DNA from: Phocoena phocoena
Lineage: Eukaryota; Chordata; Mammalia; Artiodactyla; Phocoenidae
NCBI RefSeq assembly: GCF_963924675.1
Contig: NW_027077402.1
Span: 1,736,001 to 1,800,000, forward strand
Reading direction: 5' to 3'
Length of the DNA stretch: 64,000 bases
Shown: piece after piece, positions 24,862-37,073 of the stretch
Layout: the number at the start of each line of letters is the position of its first letter
Position numbering within the stretch: the first letter of the stretch is position 1
Notes under the pieces: model-generated
The model's database searches: none
Seen by the model: the letters and a program-made list of their open reading frames with translations, nothing else
Told to the model about the DNA's origin: nothing
Translations under genes and position numbers: made by a program

Positions 24862-26610
24862 AAAACAAAACACAAAGACAGTGAAATAGAGAGCAATTCT
24901 TAAATAATTCACTCAGGGCATGTGATGCAACCGGGATTGACCACATCTACACCCAGAGCTGGTTGAGACATAAGGCTGGACACTTCTGCCTGATAGCACT
25001 GGTGAGTTTCGGTGAGCAAATGCAGACCCTTTGAAGTCATACTGTATGGTACCCATTCCATGGGTCCCAACTCTCCAGGTTCAAGGCATTCTTCCTCCAG
25101 CTAAAACATGCATGGGAAACCCAGAGTATCGTCCACCGTGTGATTGGGAAACGATTTAAAATGCATCTCAGTTTTCGTATCCTGCTCCTCGGGTTCACCA
25201 TTCAAGATGCTTTACTAACACTCTCCCCGCTTGGAGAGTCAGTGCCTTTAACCTCCTGTTTGGCACAGCTTGCCATTTCTGTGCAAGATGAACAGGAATA
25301 GGGAGAACCAATGAGAGACTAGCTGTAGGTGTCTGCACGGGCAAATGTAACGCTCATTGCCGACCAGGAAGAGGAATTAAACAAAGGCTCAGCGTGCCCT
25401 GCTGAAAACAGATTAGGGCCTGAAGCAATCCTGCGGTTTTGTGCCCAGCTCACAAGAAAGCGAGTTGAAGAAAGGAGCACAGGGGCACTGTACTTCACAA
25501 ACCTGCAGAGTTATAAATGACAGCTATCCTCCAAAAATATATTGAAGTAAGCCTGCGAAGGGGACTTGAAAGCAGGGCTGAATTTCAGGAAAACGATTGC
25601 AGGGGGTACACTGGAATTGCCCTGAAAGCATAGGAAAAGAGGCACAATGTCGACAATGATGCACTTGGCCAAAAAGGGCGTATGCGTTTTTTCCTGAATA
25701 TATTCAGGAGAAAACGCATACGCCCTTTTTGGCCAACCAAGCAAGCCTGTAAAGGAAATCTGCACTACAATGAAATCTCACTGCCCCCCCGGGCAAAAGG
25801 GCCATCTGAAAAAAAGTGTAAAATCCAGAAAGGTAGGACAGGATATGGAGAACAGGGAGCCTTGTTATGCTGATTGGCAGGATGTAAATTGCCAGCAGCC
25901 ACCCTGGAGAAGTGTATGGTGTTTCCTGAAACACGTAAGAAACAAAGCAACACAGCCTATGGCACTTCCACTTATGGTCCTATAGCTTACGGAAATTAAA
26001 ATCAAAAACAGACAGCCACCCCAATATTTGGGACGGCTGTGTTCACAAGAAGCTCGTCTACAGTATCAGGTAAATATCCCAGAAAGCAAAAAATGGATAA
26101 AGAAGTTGTGGCACATACGTGCAATGCAATATAACTCAGCAATGAAATCTGTGTCATCAGGCACGTAGTGGCATAGTGAGTGGATGCACGTATGGTGATT
26201 CTACGTGAACTACGTCACACAGAAAAAGAAACATCATAAGATATCACTAATACACGGAATGTAAACTTGACTACACATGAACTGTATTACAAAACAGAAC
26301 AGGGTCTCAAATTTAGAAAACCAACTAGTGCTTGCTTATGGGGAAAGGTGCCTTGGGGTGCTGCATAAAACCAGATACTGAAATTAGCACAGATAACATT
26401 CCATAAGACAAATATGTAATAGACAAGACCTACTCCTTGCTCAACGAAATGGACTCAACACCACATATTCAACGCCTAGGAATATACCTGACTAGGAAGA
26501 ATCTTAAAACCCATGGATATATATGTCTCCGTAAGAGAATCAAGCGTGTGTACAGCGACGGAAATGCAGCAGTGAAAATCCGATAAATCCCATTATCAAA
26601 ATAAATTTCG
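24862..26610 (+). repeat. Unit 15, complete, mosaic
   Basis: The 5' half copies unit 14 (ctgtatgg, cctgctcctcgg). A short internal tract near 25362-25410 then has the haplotype of other units (gccgacc, gaattaa, agcgtgcc, tgaaaac). The 3' part carries gcacatacgtgc, aatataactc and ataagacaaat, as in unit 24. The palindrome (25665-25736) has one mismatch (caggagaaaac). Confidence 0.95.
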
Positions 26611-28356
26611 AAAACAAAACACAAAGACAGTGAAATAGAGAGCAATTCTTAAATAATTCACTCAGAGCATGTGATGCAACCGGGATTGACCACATCTACA
26701 CCCAGAGCTGGTTGAGACATAAGGCTGGACACTTCAGGCTGATAGCATTGGTGAGTTTCGGTGAGCAAATGCAGACCCTTTGAAGTCATACTGCATGGTA
26801 CCCATTCCATGGGTCCCAACTCTCCAGGTTCAAGGCATTCTTCCTCCAGCTAAAACATGCATGGGAAACACAGACTATCGTCTACCGTGTGATTGGGAAA
26901 CGATTTAAAATGCATCTCAGTTTTCGTATCCTGGTCCTCGTGTTCACCCTTCCAGATGCTTTACTAACACTCTCCCCGCTTGGAGAGTCAGTGCCTTTAA
27001 CCTCCTCTTTGGCACAGCTTGCCATTTCTGTGCAAGATGAACAGGAATAGGGAGAACCAATGAGAGACTAGCTGTAGGTGTCTGCACGGGCAAATGTATC
27101 GCTCATTGCCCACCAGGAAGAGGAATTAAACAAAGGCTCAGTGTGCCGTGCTGGAAACAGATTAGGGCCTGAAGCAATCCTGCGGTTTTGTGCCCAGCTC
27201 ACAAGAAAGCGAGTTGAAGAAAGGAGCTCAGGGGCACTGTAATTCACAAACCTGCAGAGTTATAATTGACAGCTATCCTCCAAAAATATATTGAAGGAAG
27301 CCTGCGAACGGGACTTGAAAGCAGGGCAGAATTTCAGGAAAACGATTGCAGGGGGTAGACTGGAATTGCCCTGAAAGCATAGGAAAAGTGGCAGATCATC
27401 GACAATGATGCACTTGGCCAAAAAGGGCGTATGCGTTTTTTCCTGAATATATTCAGGAAAAAACGCATACGCCCTTTTTGGCCAACCAAGCAAGCCTGTA
27501 AAGAAATCTGCACTACAATGAAGTCTCACTGCCCCCCCGGCAAAAGGGCCATCTGAAAAAAGTGTAAAATGCGGAAAGGTAGGACAGGATATGGAGAACA
27601 GGGAGCCTTGTTATGCTGATTGGCAGGATGTAAATTGCCAGCAGCCACCCTGGAGAAGTGTATGGTGTTTCCTGAAACACGTAAGAAACAAAGCAACACA
27701 GCCTGTGGCACTTCCACTTATGGTCCTATAGCTTACGGAAATTAAAATCAAAAACAGACAGCCACCCCAATATTTGGGACGGCTGTGTTCACAAGAAGCT
27801 CGTCTACAGTATCAGGTAAATATCCCAGAAAGCAAAAAATGGATAAAGAAGTTGTGGCACGTACGTGCAATGCAATATCACTCAGCAATGAAATCTGTGT
27901 CATCAGGCCCGTAGCGGCATAGTGAGTGGATGCAGGTACGGTGATTCTACGTGAACTACGTCACACAGAAAAAGAAACATCATAAGATATCACTAATACA
28001 CGGAATGTAAACTTGACTACACATGAACTGAATTACAAAACAGAACAGGGTCTCAAATTTACAAAACCAACTAGTGCTTGCTTATGGGGAAAGGTGCCTT
28101 GGTGTGCTGCATAAAACCAGAGACTGAAATTAGCACAGATAACATTCCATAAGCCAAATATGTAATAGACAAGACCTACTCCTTGCTCAACGAAATGGAC
28201 TCAACACCACATATTCAACGCCTAGGAATATACCTGACTAGGAAGAATCTTAAAACCCATGGATATATATGTCTCCGTAAGAGAATCAAGCGTGTGTACA
28301 GCGGCGGAAATGCAGCAGTGAAAATCCGATAAATCCCATTATCAAAATAAATTTCG
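26611..28356 (+). repeat. Unit 16, complete, perfect palindrome
   Basis: The palindrome at 27414-27485 is perfect. The unit is 1,746 bp and one G short at tgtaaagaaatc, as in unit 11 five units earlier. The text reads agagttataattg near 27256 where most units have ataaatg. The 3' part is type A. Confidence 0.95.
27414..27485. repeat. Perfect 72-bp palindrome, unit 16
   Basis: Both arms match fully, from ttggcc at the left end to ggccaa at the right. Confidence 0.95.
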
Positions 28357-30103
28357 AAAACACAACACAAAGACAGTGAAATAGAGAGCAATTCTTAAAT
28401 AATTCACTCAGGGCATGTGATGCAACCGGGATTGACCACATCTACACCCAGAGCTGGTTGAGACATAAGGCTGGACACTTCAGGCTGATAGCATTGGTGA
28501 GTTTCGGTGAGCAAATGCAGACCCTTTGAAGTCATACTGCCTGGTACCCATTCCATGGGTCCCAACACTCCAGGTTCAAGGGATTCGTCCTCCATCTAAA
28601 ACATGCATGGGAAACCCAGAGTATCGTCCACCGTGTGATTGGGAAACGATTTAAAATGCATCTCAGTTTTCGTATCCTTGTCCTCGGGTTCACCATTCCA
28701 GATGCTCTACTAACACTCTCCCCGCTTGGAGAGTCAGTGCCTTTAACCTCCTCTTTGGCACAGCTTGCAATTTGTGTGCAAGACGAACAGGAATAGGGAG
28801 AACCAATGAGAGACTAGCTGTAGGTGTCTGCACGGGCAAATGTAACGCTCATTTCCCACCAGGTAGAGGAATTAACCAAAGGCTCAGCATGCCCTGCCGG
28901 AAACAGATTAGGGCCTGAAGCAATCCTGCGGTTTTGTGCCCAGCTCACAAGAAAGCGAGTTGAAGAAAGGAGCTCAGGGGCACTGTAATTCACAAACCTG
29001 CATAGTCATAAATGACAGCTATCCTCCAAAAACATACTGAAGTAAGCCTGTGAAGGGGACTTGAAAGCGGGGCAGAATTTCAGGAAAACGATTGCAGGGG
29101 GTAGACTGGAATTGCCCTGAAAGCATAGGAAAAGAGGCAGAACGTTGACAATGATGCACTTGGCCAAAAAGGGCTTATGCGTTTTTTCCTGAATATATTC
29201 AGGAAAAAACGCATACGCCCTTTTTGGCCAACCAAGCAAGCCTGTAAAGGAAATCTGCACTACAATGAAGTCTCACTGCCCCCCGGGCAAAAGGGCCATC
29301 TGAAAAAAGTGTAAAATCCAGAAATGTAGGACAGGATATGGAGAACAGGGAGCCTTGTTATGCTGATTGGCAGGATGTAAATTGCCTGCAGCCACCCTGG
29401 AGAAGTGTATGGTGTTTCCTGAAACACGTAAGAAACAAAGCAACACAGCCTATGGCACTTCCACTTATGGTCCTATAGCTTACGGAAATTAAAATCAAAA
29501 ACAGACAGCCACCCCAATATTTGGGACGTCTGTGTTCACAAGAAGCTCGTCTACAATATCAGGTAAATATCCCAGAATGCAAAAAATGGATAAAGAAGTT
29601 GTGGCACGTACGTGCAATGCAGTATCACTCAGCAATGAAATCTGTGTCATCAGGCCCGTAGCGGCATAGTGAGTGGATGCAGGTACGGTGATTCTACGTG
29701 AACTACGTCACACAGAAAAAGAAACATCATAAGATATCACTAATACACGGAATGTAAACTTGACTACACATGAACTGAATTACAAAAAAGAACAGGGTCT
29801 CAAATTTAGAAAACCAACTAGTGCTTGCTTATGGGGAAAGGTGCCTTGGGGTGCTGCATAAAACCAGAGACTGAAATTCGCACAGATAACTTTCCATAAG
29901 CCAAATATGTAATAGACAAGACCTACTCCTTGCTCAACGAAATGGACCCAACACCACATATTCAACGCCTAGGAATATACCTGACTAGGAAGAATCTTAA
30001 AACCCATGGATATATATGTCTCCGTAAGAGAATCAAGCGTGTGTACAGCGGCCGAAACGCAGCAGTGAAAATCCGATAAATCCCATTATCAAAATAAATT
30101 TCG
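28357..30103 (+). repeat. Unit 17, complete, type A
   Basis: The palindrome (29160-29231) has one mismatch (gggcttatg). The text reads aacatactgaag near 29030 where others have aatatattgaag. The 3' part is type A with acaatatcagg, as in unit 32. Confidence 0.95.
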
Positions 30104-31842
30104 AAAACAAAGACAGTGAAATAGAGAGCAATTCTTGAATAATTCACTCAGAGCATGTGATGCAACCGGGATTGACCACATCTACACCCAGAGCTGGTTG
30201 AGACATAAGGCTGGACACTTCAGGCTGATAGCATTGGTGAGTTTCGTTGAGCAAATGCAGACCCTTTGAGGTCATACTGCATGGTACCCATTCCATGGGT
30301 CCCAACTCTCCAGGTTCAAGGCATTCTTCCTCCAGCTAAAACATGCATGGGAAACACAGAGTATCGTCTACCGTGTGATTGGGAAACGATTTAAAATGCA
30401 TCTCAGTTTTCGTATCCTGGTCCTCGTGTTCACCCTTCCAGATGCTTTACTAACACTCTCCCCGCTTGGAGAACAGTGCCTTTAACCTCCTCTTTGGCAC
30501 AGCTTGCAATTTCTGTGCAAGATGAACAGGAATAGGGAGAACCAATGAGAGACTAGCTGTAGGTGTCTGCACGGGCAAATGTAACGCTCATTGCCCACCA
30601 GGAAGAGGAATTAAACAAAGGCTCAGTGTGCCCTGCTGGAAACAGATTAGGGCCTGAAGCAATCTTGCGGTTTTGTGCCCAGCTCACAAGAAAGCGAGTT
30701 GAAGAAAGGAGCTCAGGGGCACTGTAATTCACAAACATGCAGAGTCATAATTGACAGCTATCTTCCAAAAATATATTGAAGCAAGCCTGCGAAGGGGACT
30801 TGAAAGCAGGGCAGAATTTCAGGAAAACAATTGCAGGGGGTAGACTGGAATTGCCCTGAAAGCATAGGAAAAGAGGCAGAACGTCGACAATGATGCACTT
30901 GGCCAAAAAGGGCATAAGCGTTTTTTCCTGAATATATACAGGAAAAAACGCATACGCCCTTTTTGGCCAACCAAGCAAGCCTGTAAAGGAAATCTGCACT
31001 ACAATGAAGTCTCACTGCCCCCCGGGCAAAAGGGCCATCTGAAAAAAGTGTAAAATCCAGAAAGGTAGGACAGGATATGGAGAACAGGGAGCCTTGTTAT
31101 GCTGATTGGCAGGATGTAAATTGCCAGCAGCCACCATGGAGAAGTGTATGGTGTTTCCTGAAACACATAAGAAACAAAGCAACACAGCCTATGGCACTTC
31201 CACTTATGGTCCTATAGCTTACGGAAATTAAAATCAAAAACAGACAGCCACCCCAATATTTGGGACGGCTGTGTTCACAAGAAGCTCGTCTACAGTATCA
31301 GGTAAATATCCCAGAAAGGAAAAAATGGATAAAGAAGCTGTGGCACGTACGTGCAATGCAATATCACTCAGCAATGAAATCTGTGTCATCAGGCCCATAG
31401 CGGCATAGTGAGTGGATGCAGGTACGGTGATTCTACGTGAACTACGTCACACAGAAAAAGAAACATCATAAGATATCACTAATACACGTAATGTAAACTT
31501 GACTACACATGAACTGAATTACAAAACAGAACAGGGTCTCAAATTTACAAAACCAACTAGTGCTTGCTTATGGGGAAAGGTGCCTTGGGGTGCTGCATAA
31601 AACCAGAGACTGAAATTAGCACAGATAACATTCCATAAGCCAAATATGTAATAGACAAGACCTACTCCTTGCTCAACGAAATGGACTCAACACCACATAT
31701 TCAATGCCTAGGAATATACCTGACTAGGAAGAATCTTAAAACCCATGGATATATATGTCTCCGTAAGAGAATCAAGCGTGTGTACAGCGGCGGAAACGCA
31801 GCAGTGAAAATCCGATAAATCCCATTATCAAAATAAATTTCG
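30104..31842 (+). repeat. Unit 18, complete, shortest unit
   Basis: This unit is 1,739 bp long. Seven bases are missing at its start, where cgaaaacaaagacag replaces the longer A-rich junction; unit 20 has the same deletion. Another small loss occurs at ggagaacagtgcc (near 30468). The palindrome (30899-30970) has three mismatches (gggcataagcg and atatacagg). Confidence 0.95.
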
Positions 31843-33587
31843 AAAACAAAACACAAAGACAGTGAAATAGAGGGCAATTCTTAAATTATTCACTCAGGGC
31901 ATGTGATGCAACCGGGATTGACCACATCTACACCCAGAGCTGGTTGAGACATAAGGCTGGACACTTCAGCCTGATAGCATGGTGAGTTTCAGTGAGCAAA
32001 TGCAGACCCTTTGAAGTCATACTGCATGGTACCCATTCCATGGGTCCCAACTCTCCAGGTTCAAGGGATTCTTCCTCCAGCTAAAACATGCATGGGAAAC
32101 CCAGAGTATCATCCACCGTGTGATTGGGAAACGATTTAAAATGCATCTCAGTTCTCGTATCCTGGTCCTCGGGTTCACCATTCCAGATGCTTTACTAACA
32201 CTCTCCCCGCTTGGAGAGTCAGTGCCTTTAACCTCCTGTTTGGCACAGCTTGCAATTTCTGTGCAAGATGAACAGGAATAGGGAGAACCAATGAGAGACT
32301 AGCCGTAGGTGTCTGCACGGGCAAATGTAATGCTCATTGCCCACCAGGAAGAGGAATTAAACAAAGGCTCAGCGTGCCCTGCTGAAAACAGATTAGGGCC
32401 TGAAGCAATCCTGCGGTTTTGTGCCCAGCTCACAAGAAAGCGAGTTGAAGAAAGGAGCTCTGGTGCACTGTAATTCACAAACCTGCAGAGTTATAAATGA
32501 CAGCTATCCTCCAAAAATATATTGAAGTAAGCCTGCGAAGGGGACTTGAAAGCGGGGCAGAATTTCAGGAAAACGATTGCAGGGGTAGACTGGAATTGCC
32601 CTGAAAGCATAGGAAAAGAGGCAGAACGTCGACAATGATGCACTTGGCCAAAAAGGGCGTATGCGTTTTTTCCTGAATATATTCAGGAAAAAACGCATAC
32701 GCCCTTTTTGACCAACCGGGCAAGCCTGTAAAGGAAATCTACACTACAATGAAATCTCACTGCCCCCCCGGGCAAAAGGGCCATCTGAAAAAAGTGTAAA
32801 ATCCAGAAAGGTAGGACAGGATATGGAGAACAGGGAGCCTTGTTATGCTGATTGGCAGGATGTAAATTGTGAACAGCCACCCTGGAGAAGTGTATGGTGT
32901 TTCCTGAAACACGTAAGAAACAAAGCAACACAGCCTATGGCACTTCCACTTATGGTCCTATAGCTTACGGAAATTAAAATCAAAAACAGACAGCCACGCC
33001 AATATTTGGGACGGCTGTGTTCACAAGAAGCTCGTCTACAGTATCAGGTAAATATCCCAGAAAGCAAAAAATGGATAAAGAAGTTGTGGCACGTACGTGC
33101 AATGCAATATCACTCAGCAATGAAATCTGTGTCATCAGGCCCATAGCGGCATAGTAAGTGGATGCAGGTACGGTGATTCTACGTGAACTACGTCACACAG
33201 AAAAAGAAACATCATAAGATATCACTAATACACGGAATGTAAACTTGACTACACATGAACTGAATTACAAAACAGAACAGGGTCTCAAATTTAGAAAACC
33301 GACTAGTGCTTGCTTATGGTGAAAGGTGCCTTGGGTGCTGCATAAAACCAGAGACTGAAATTAGCACAGATAACTTTCCATAAGCCAAATATGTAATAAA
33401 AAAGACCTACTCCTTGCTCAACGAAATGGACCCAACACCACATATTCAACGCCTAGGAATATACCTGACTAGGAAGAATCTTAAAACCCATGGATATATA
33501 TGTCTCCGTAAGAGAATCAAGCGTGTGTACAGCGGCCGAAACGCAGCAGTGACAATCCGATAAATCCCATTATCAAAATAAATTTCG
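31843..33587 (+). repeat. Unit 19, complete, type A
   Basis: This unit is 1,745 bp long. The palindrome (32644-32715) has one mismatch (tttgacc). Single-base losses occur at gcatggtgag (near 31978) and at the G run ending gcagggg (near 32580). The 3' part reads attgtgaacagcc, as in unit 3. Confidence 0.95.
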
Positions 33588-35327
33588 AAAACAAAGACAG
33601 TGAAATAGAGAGCAATTCTTAAATAATTCACTCAGGGCATGTGATGCAACCGGGATTGACCACATCTACACCCAGAGCTGGTTGAGACATAAGGCTGGAC
33701 ACTTCAGGCTGATAGCATTGGTGAGTTTCGGTGAGCAAATGCAGACCCTTTGAAGTCATACTGCATGGTACCCATTCCATGGGTCCCAACTCTTCTGGTT
33801 CAAGGGATTCTTCCTCCAGCTAAAACATGCATGGGAAACCCACAGTATGGTCCACTGTGTGATTGGGAAACGATTTAAAATGCATCTCAGTTTGCGTATC
33901 CTGGTCCTCGGGTTCACCATTCCAGATGCTTTACTAACACTCTCCCTGCTTGGAGAGTCAGTGCCTTTAACCTCCTGTTTGGCACAGCTTGCAATTTCTG
34001 CGCAAGATGAACAGGAATAGGGAGAACCAATGAGAGACTAGCTGTAGGTGTCTGCACGGGCAAATGTAACGCTCATTGCCGACCAGGAAGAGGAATTAAC
34101 CAAAGGCTCAGTGTGCCCTGCCGGAAACAGATTAGGGCCTGAAGCAATCCTGCGGTTTTGTGCCCAGCTCACAAGAAAGCGAGTTGAAGAAAGGAGCTCA
34201 GGGGCACTGTAATTCACAAACCTGCAGAGTCATAAATGACAGCTATCCTCCAAAAATATATTGAAGTAAGCCTGCGAAGGGGACTTGAAAGCGGGGCAGA
34301 ATTTCAGGAAAACGATTGCAGGGGGTAAACTGGAATTGCCCTGAAAGCATAGGAAAAGAGGCACAACGTTGACAATGATGCACTTGGCCAAAAAGGGCGT
34401 ATGCGTTTTTTCCTGAATATATTCAGGAAAAAACGCATACGTCCTTTTTGGCCAACCAAGCAATCCTGTAAAGGAAATCTGCACTACAATGAAGTCTCAC
34501 TGCCCCCCGGGCAAAAGGGCCATCTGAAAAAAGTGTAAAATCCAGAAAGGTAGGACAGGATATGGAGAACAGGGAGCCTTGTTATGCTGATTGGCAGGAT
34601 GTAAATTGCCAGCAGCCACCCTGGAGAAGTGTATGGTGTTTCCTGAAACACGTAAGAAACAAAGCAACACAGCCTATGGCACTTCCACTTATGGTCCTAT
34701 AGCTTACGGAAATTAAAATCAAAAACAGACAGCCACCCCAATATTTGGGACGGCTGTGTTCACAAGAAGCTCGTCTACAGTATCAGGTAAATATCCCAGA
34801 AAGCAAAAAATGGATAAAGAAGTTGTGGCACGTACGTGCAATGCAATATCACTCAGCAATGAAATCTGTGTCATCAGGCCCATAGCGGCATAGTAAGTGG
34901 ATGCAGGTACGGTGATTCTACGTGAACTACGTCACACAGAAAAAGAAACATCATAAGATATCACTAATACACGGAATGTAAACTTGACTACACATGAACT
35001 GTATTACAAAACAGAACAGGGTCTCAAATTTAGAAAACCAACTAGTGCTTGCTTATGGGGAAAGGTGCCTTGGGGTGCTGCATAAAACCAGAGACTGAAA
35101 TTAGCACAGATAACATTCCATAAGACAAATATGTAATAGACAAGACCTACTCCTTGCTCAACGAAATGGACTCAACACCACATATTCAACGCCTAGGAAT
35201 ATACCTGACTAGGAAGAATCTTAAAACCCATGGATATATATGTCTCCGTAAGAGAATCAAGCGTGTGTACAGCGGCCGAAACGCAGCAGTGAAAATCCGA
35301 TAAATCCCATTATCAAAATAAATTTCG
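33588..35327 (+). repeat. Unit 20, complete, sister of unit 24
   Basis: This unit is 1,740 bp long, with the 7-bp junction deletion of unit 18. It shares cttctggttcaagg, gtccactgtgtg, gtttgcgtatcc and ctgtattac with unit 24. The palindrome (34384-34455) has one mismatch (catacgtcc). Confidence 0.95.
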
Positions 35328-36307
35328 AAACAAAACACAAAGACAGTGAAATAGAGAGCAATTCTTAAATAATTCACTCAGGGAATGTGATGCAAACGGG
35401 ATTGACCACATCTACACCCAGAGCTGGTTGACACATAAGGCTGGACACTTCAGGCTCATAGCATTGGTGAGTTTCGGTGAGCAAATGCAGACCCTTTGAA
35501 GTCATACTGCATGGTACCTATTCCATGGGTCCCAACTCTTCAGGTTCAAGGGATTCTTCCTCCAGCTAAAACATGCATGGGAAACCCACAGTATGGTCCA
35601 CCGTGTGATTGGGAAACGATTTACAATGCATCTCAGTTTTCGTATCCTGGTCCTCGGGTTCACCATTCCAGATGCTTTACTAACACTCTCCCTGCTTGGA
35701 GAGTCAGTGCCTTTAACCTCCTGTTTGGCACAGCTTGCAATTTCTGTGCAAGATGAACAGGAATAGGGAGAACCAATGAGAGACTAGCTGTAGGTGTCTG
35801 CACGGGCAAATGTAACGCTCATTTCCCACCAGGAAGAGGAATTAACCAAAGGCTCAGCATGCCCTGCCGGAAACAGATTAGGGCCTGAAGCAATCCTGCG
35901 GTTTTGTGCCCAGCTCACAAGAAAGCGAGTTGAAGAAAGGAGCTCAGGGGCACTGTAATTCACAAACCTGCAGAGTTATAAATGACAGCTATCCTCCAAA
36001 AATATATTGAAGTAAGCCTGCGAAGGGGACTTGAAAGCGGGGCAGAATTTCAGGAATACGATTGCAGGGGGTAGACTGGAATTGCCCTGAAAGCATAGGA
36101 AAAGAGGCAGAACGTCGACAATGATGCACTTGGTCAAAAAGAGCGTATGCGTTTTTTCCTGAATATATTCAGGGAAAAACGCATACGCCCTTTTTGGCCA
36201 ACCAAGCAAGCCTGTAAAGGAAATCTGCACTACAATGAAGTCTCACTGCCCCCCGGGCAAAAGGGCCATCTGAAAAAAGTGTAAAATCCAGAAAGGTAGG
36301 ACAGGAT

Positions 36308-36631
36308 ATGCAGAACAGGGAGCCTTGTTATGCTGATTGGCAGGATGTAAATTGCCAACAGCCACCCTGGAGAAGTGTATGGTGTTTCCTGAAACACGTA
36401 AGAAATAAAGCAACACAGCCTATGGCAATTGCACTTATGGTCCTATTCCTTAGGGAAATTAAAATCAAAAACAGAGAGCCACCCCAAAGTTTGGGACGGC
36501 TGTGTTCCCAAGAAGCTCGTCTACAGTACCAGGTAAATATCCCAGAAAGCAAAAAATGGATAAAGAAGTTGTGGCACGTACGTGCAATGCAGTATCACTC
36601 AGCAATGAAATCTGTGTCATCAGGCCCGTAG
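36308..36631 (+). pseudogene. L1 ORF2 C-terminal remnant, type B open frame (107 codons)
   Basis: The frame contains QQPPWRSVWCFLK near residues 17-29 and WIKKLWHVRAMQYHSAMKS near residues 85-103. Both resemble the C-terminal end of L1 ORF2p (WK-VW-FLK and WIKKMWHIYTMEYY-type motifs). It has no endonuclease or reverse-transcriptase core, and its N-terminal part is out of the original frame. Type A copies have a TAG in this frame (cctatagctt); type B copies read cctattcctta and stay open. Equivalent open frames lie at 13609-13932, 39803-40126, 45043-45396, 48538-48861 and 53780-54103. It is a dead remnant; its openness follows from ancestry and shared sequence, not evidence of use. Confidence 0.8.
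36574..36585. repeat. 12-bp CpG-rich palindrome gcacgtacgtgc (example in unit 21)
   Basis: This is a perfect 12-bp inverted repeat with two CpG, lying in the ORF2 C-terminal remnant just after the ggataaag landmark. It recurs at this offset in many units. Others read gcacgtacgtac, which breaks the symmetry. L1 elements I remember have an AT-rich tacatatatac here, so the CpG arose after capture into the satellite. No function is implied. Confidence 0.7.
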
Positions 36632-37073
36632 CGGCATAGTGAGTGGATGCAGGTACGGTGATTCTACGTGAACTACGTCACACAGAAAAAGAAACATCAT
36701 AAGATATCACTAATACACGGAATGTAAACTTGACTACACATGAACTGAATTACAAAACAGAACAGGGTCTCAAATTTAGAAAACCAACTAGTGCTTGCTT
36801 ATGGGGAAAGGTGCCTTGGGGTGCTGCATAAAACCAGAGACTGAAATTAGCACAGATAACATTCCATAAGCCAAATATGTAATAGACAAGACCTACTCCT
36901 TGCTCAACGAAATGGACTCAACACCACATATTCAACGCCTAGGAATACACCTGACTAGTAAGAATCTTAAAACCCATGGATATATATGTCTCCGTAAGAG
37001 AATCAAGCGTGTGTACAGCGGCCAAAACGCAGCAGTGAAAATCCGATAAATCCCATTATCAAAATAAATTTCG

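Larger units (their letters stand above)
35328..37073 (+). repeat. Unit 21, complete, type B
   Basis: The 5' half has ttgacacataagg, cttcaggttc and atttacaatg, as in units 28 and 33. The 3' part is type B, with aatacacctgactagtaag, as in unit 26. The palindrome (36130-36201) has three mismatches. The ORF2-derived frame is open for 107 codons (36308-36631). Confidence 0.95.

Noticed and set aside
35496..35756. Forward 86-codon frame (also at 18031, 47726 and 56460)
   Set aside because: It is opened by one substitution (atttacaatg instead of atttaaaatg) and is closed in the other units. It does not follow the L1 ORF2 frame.
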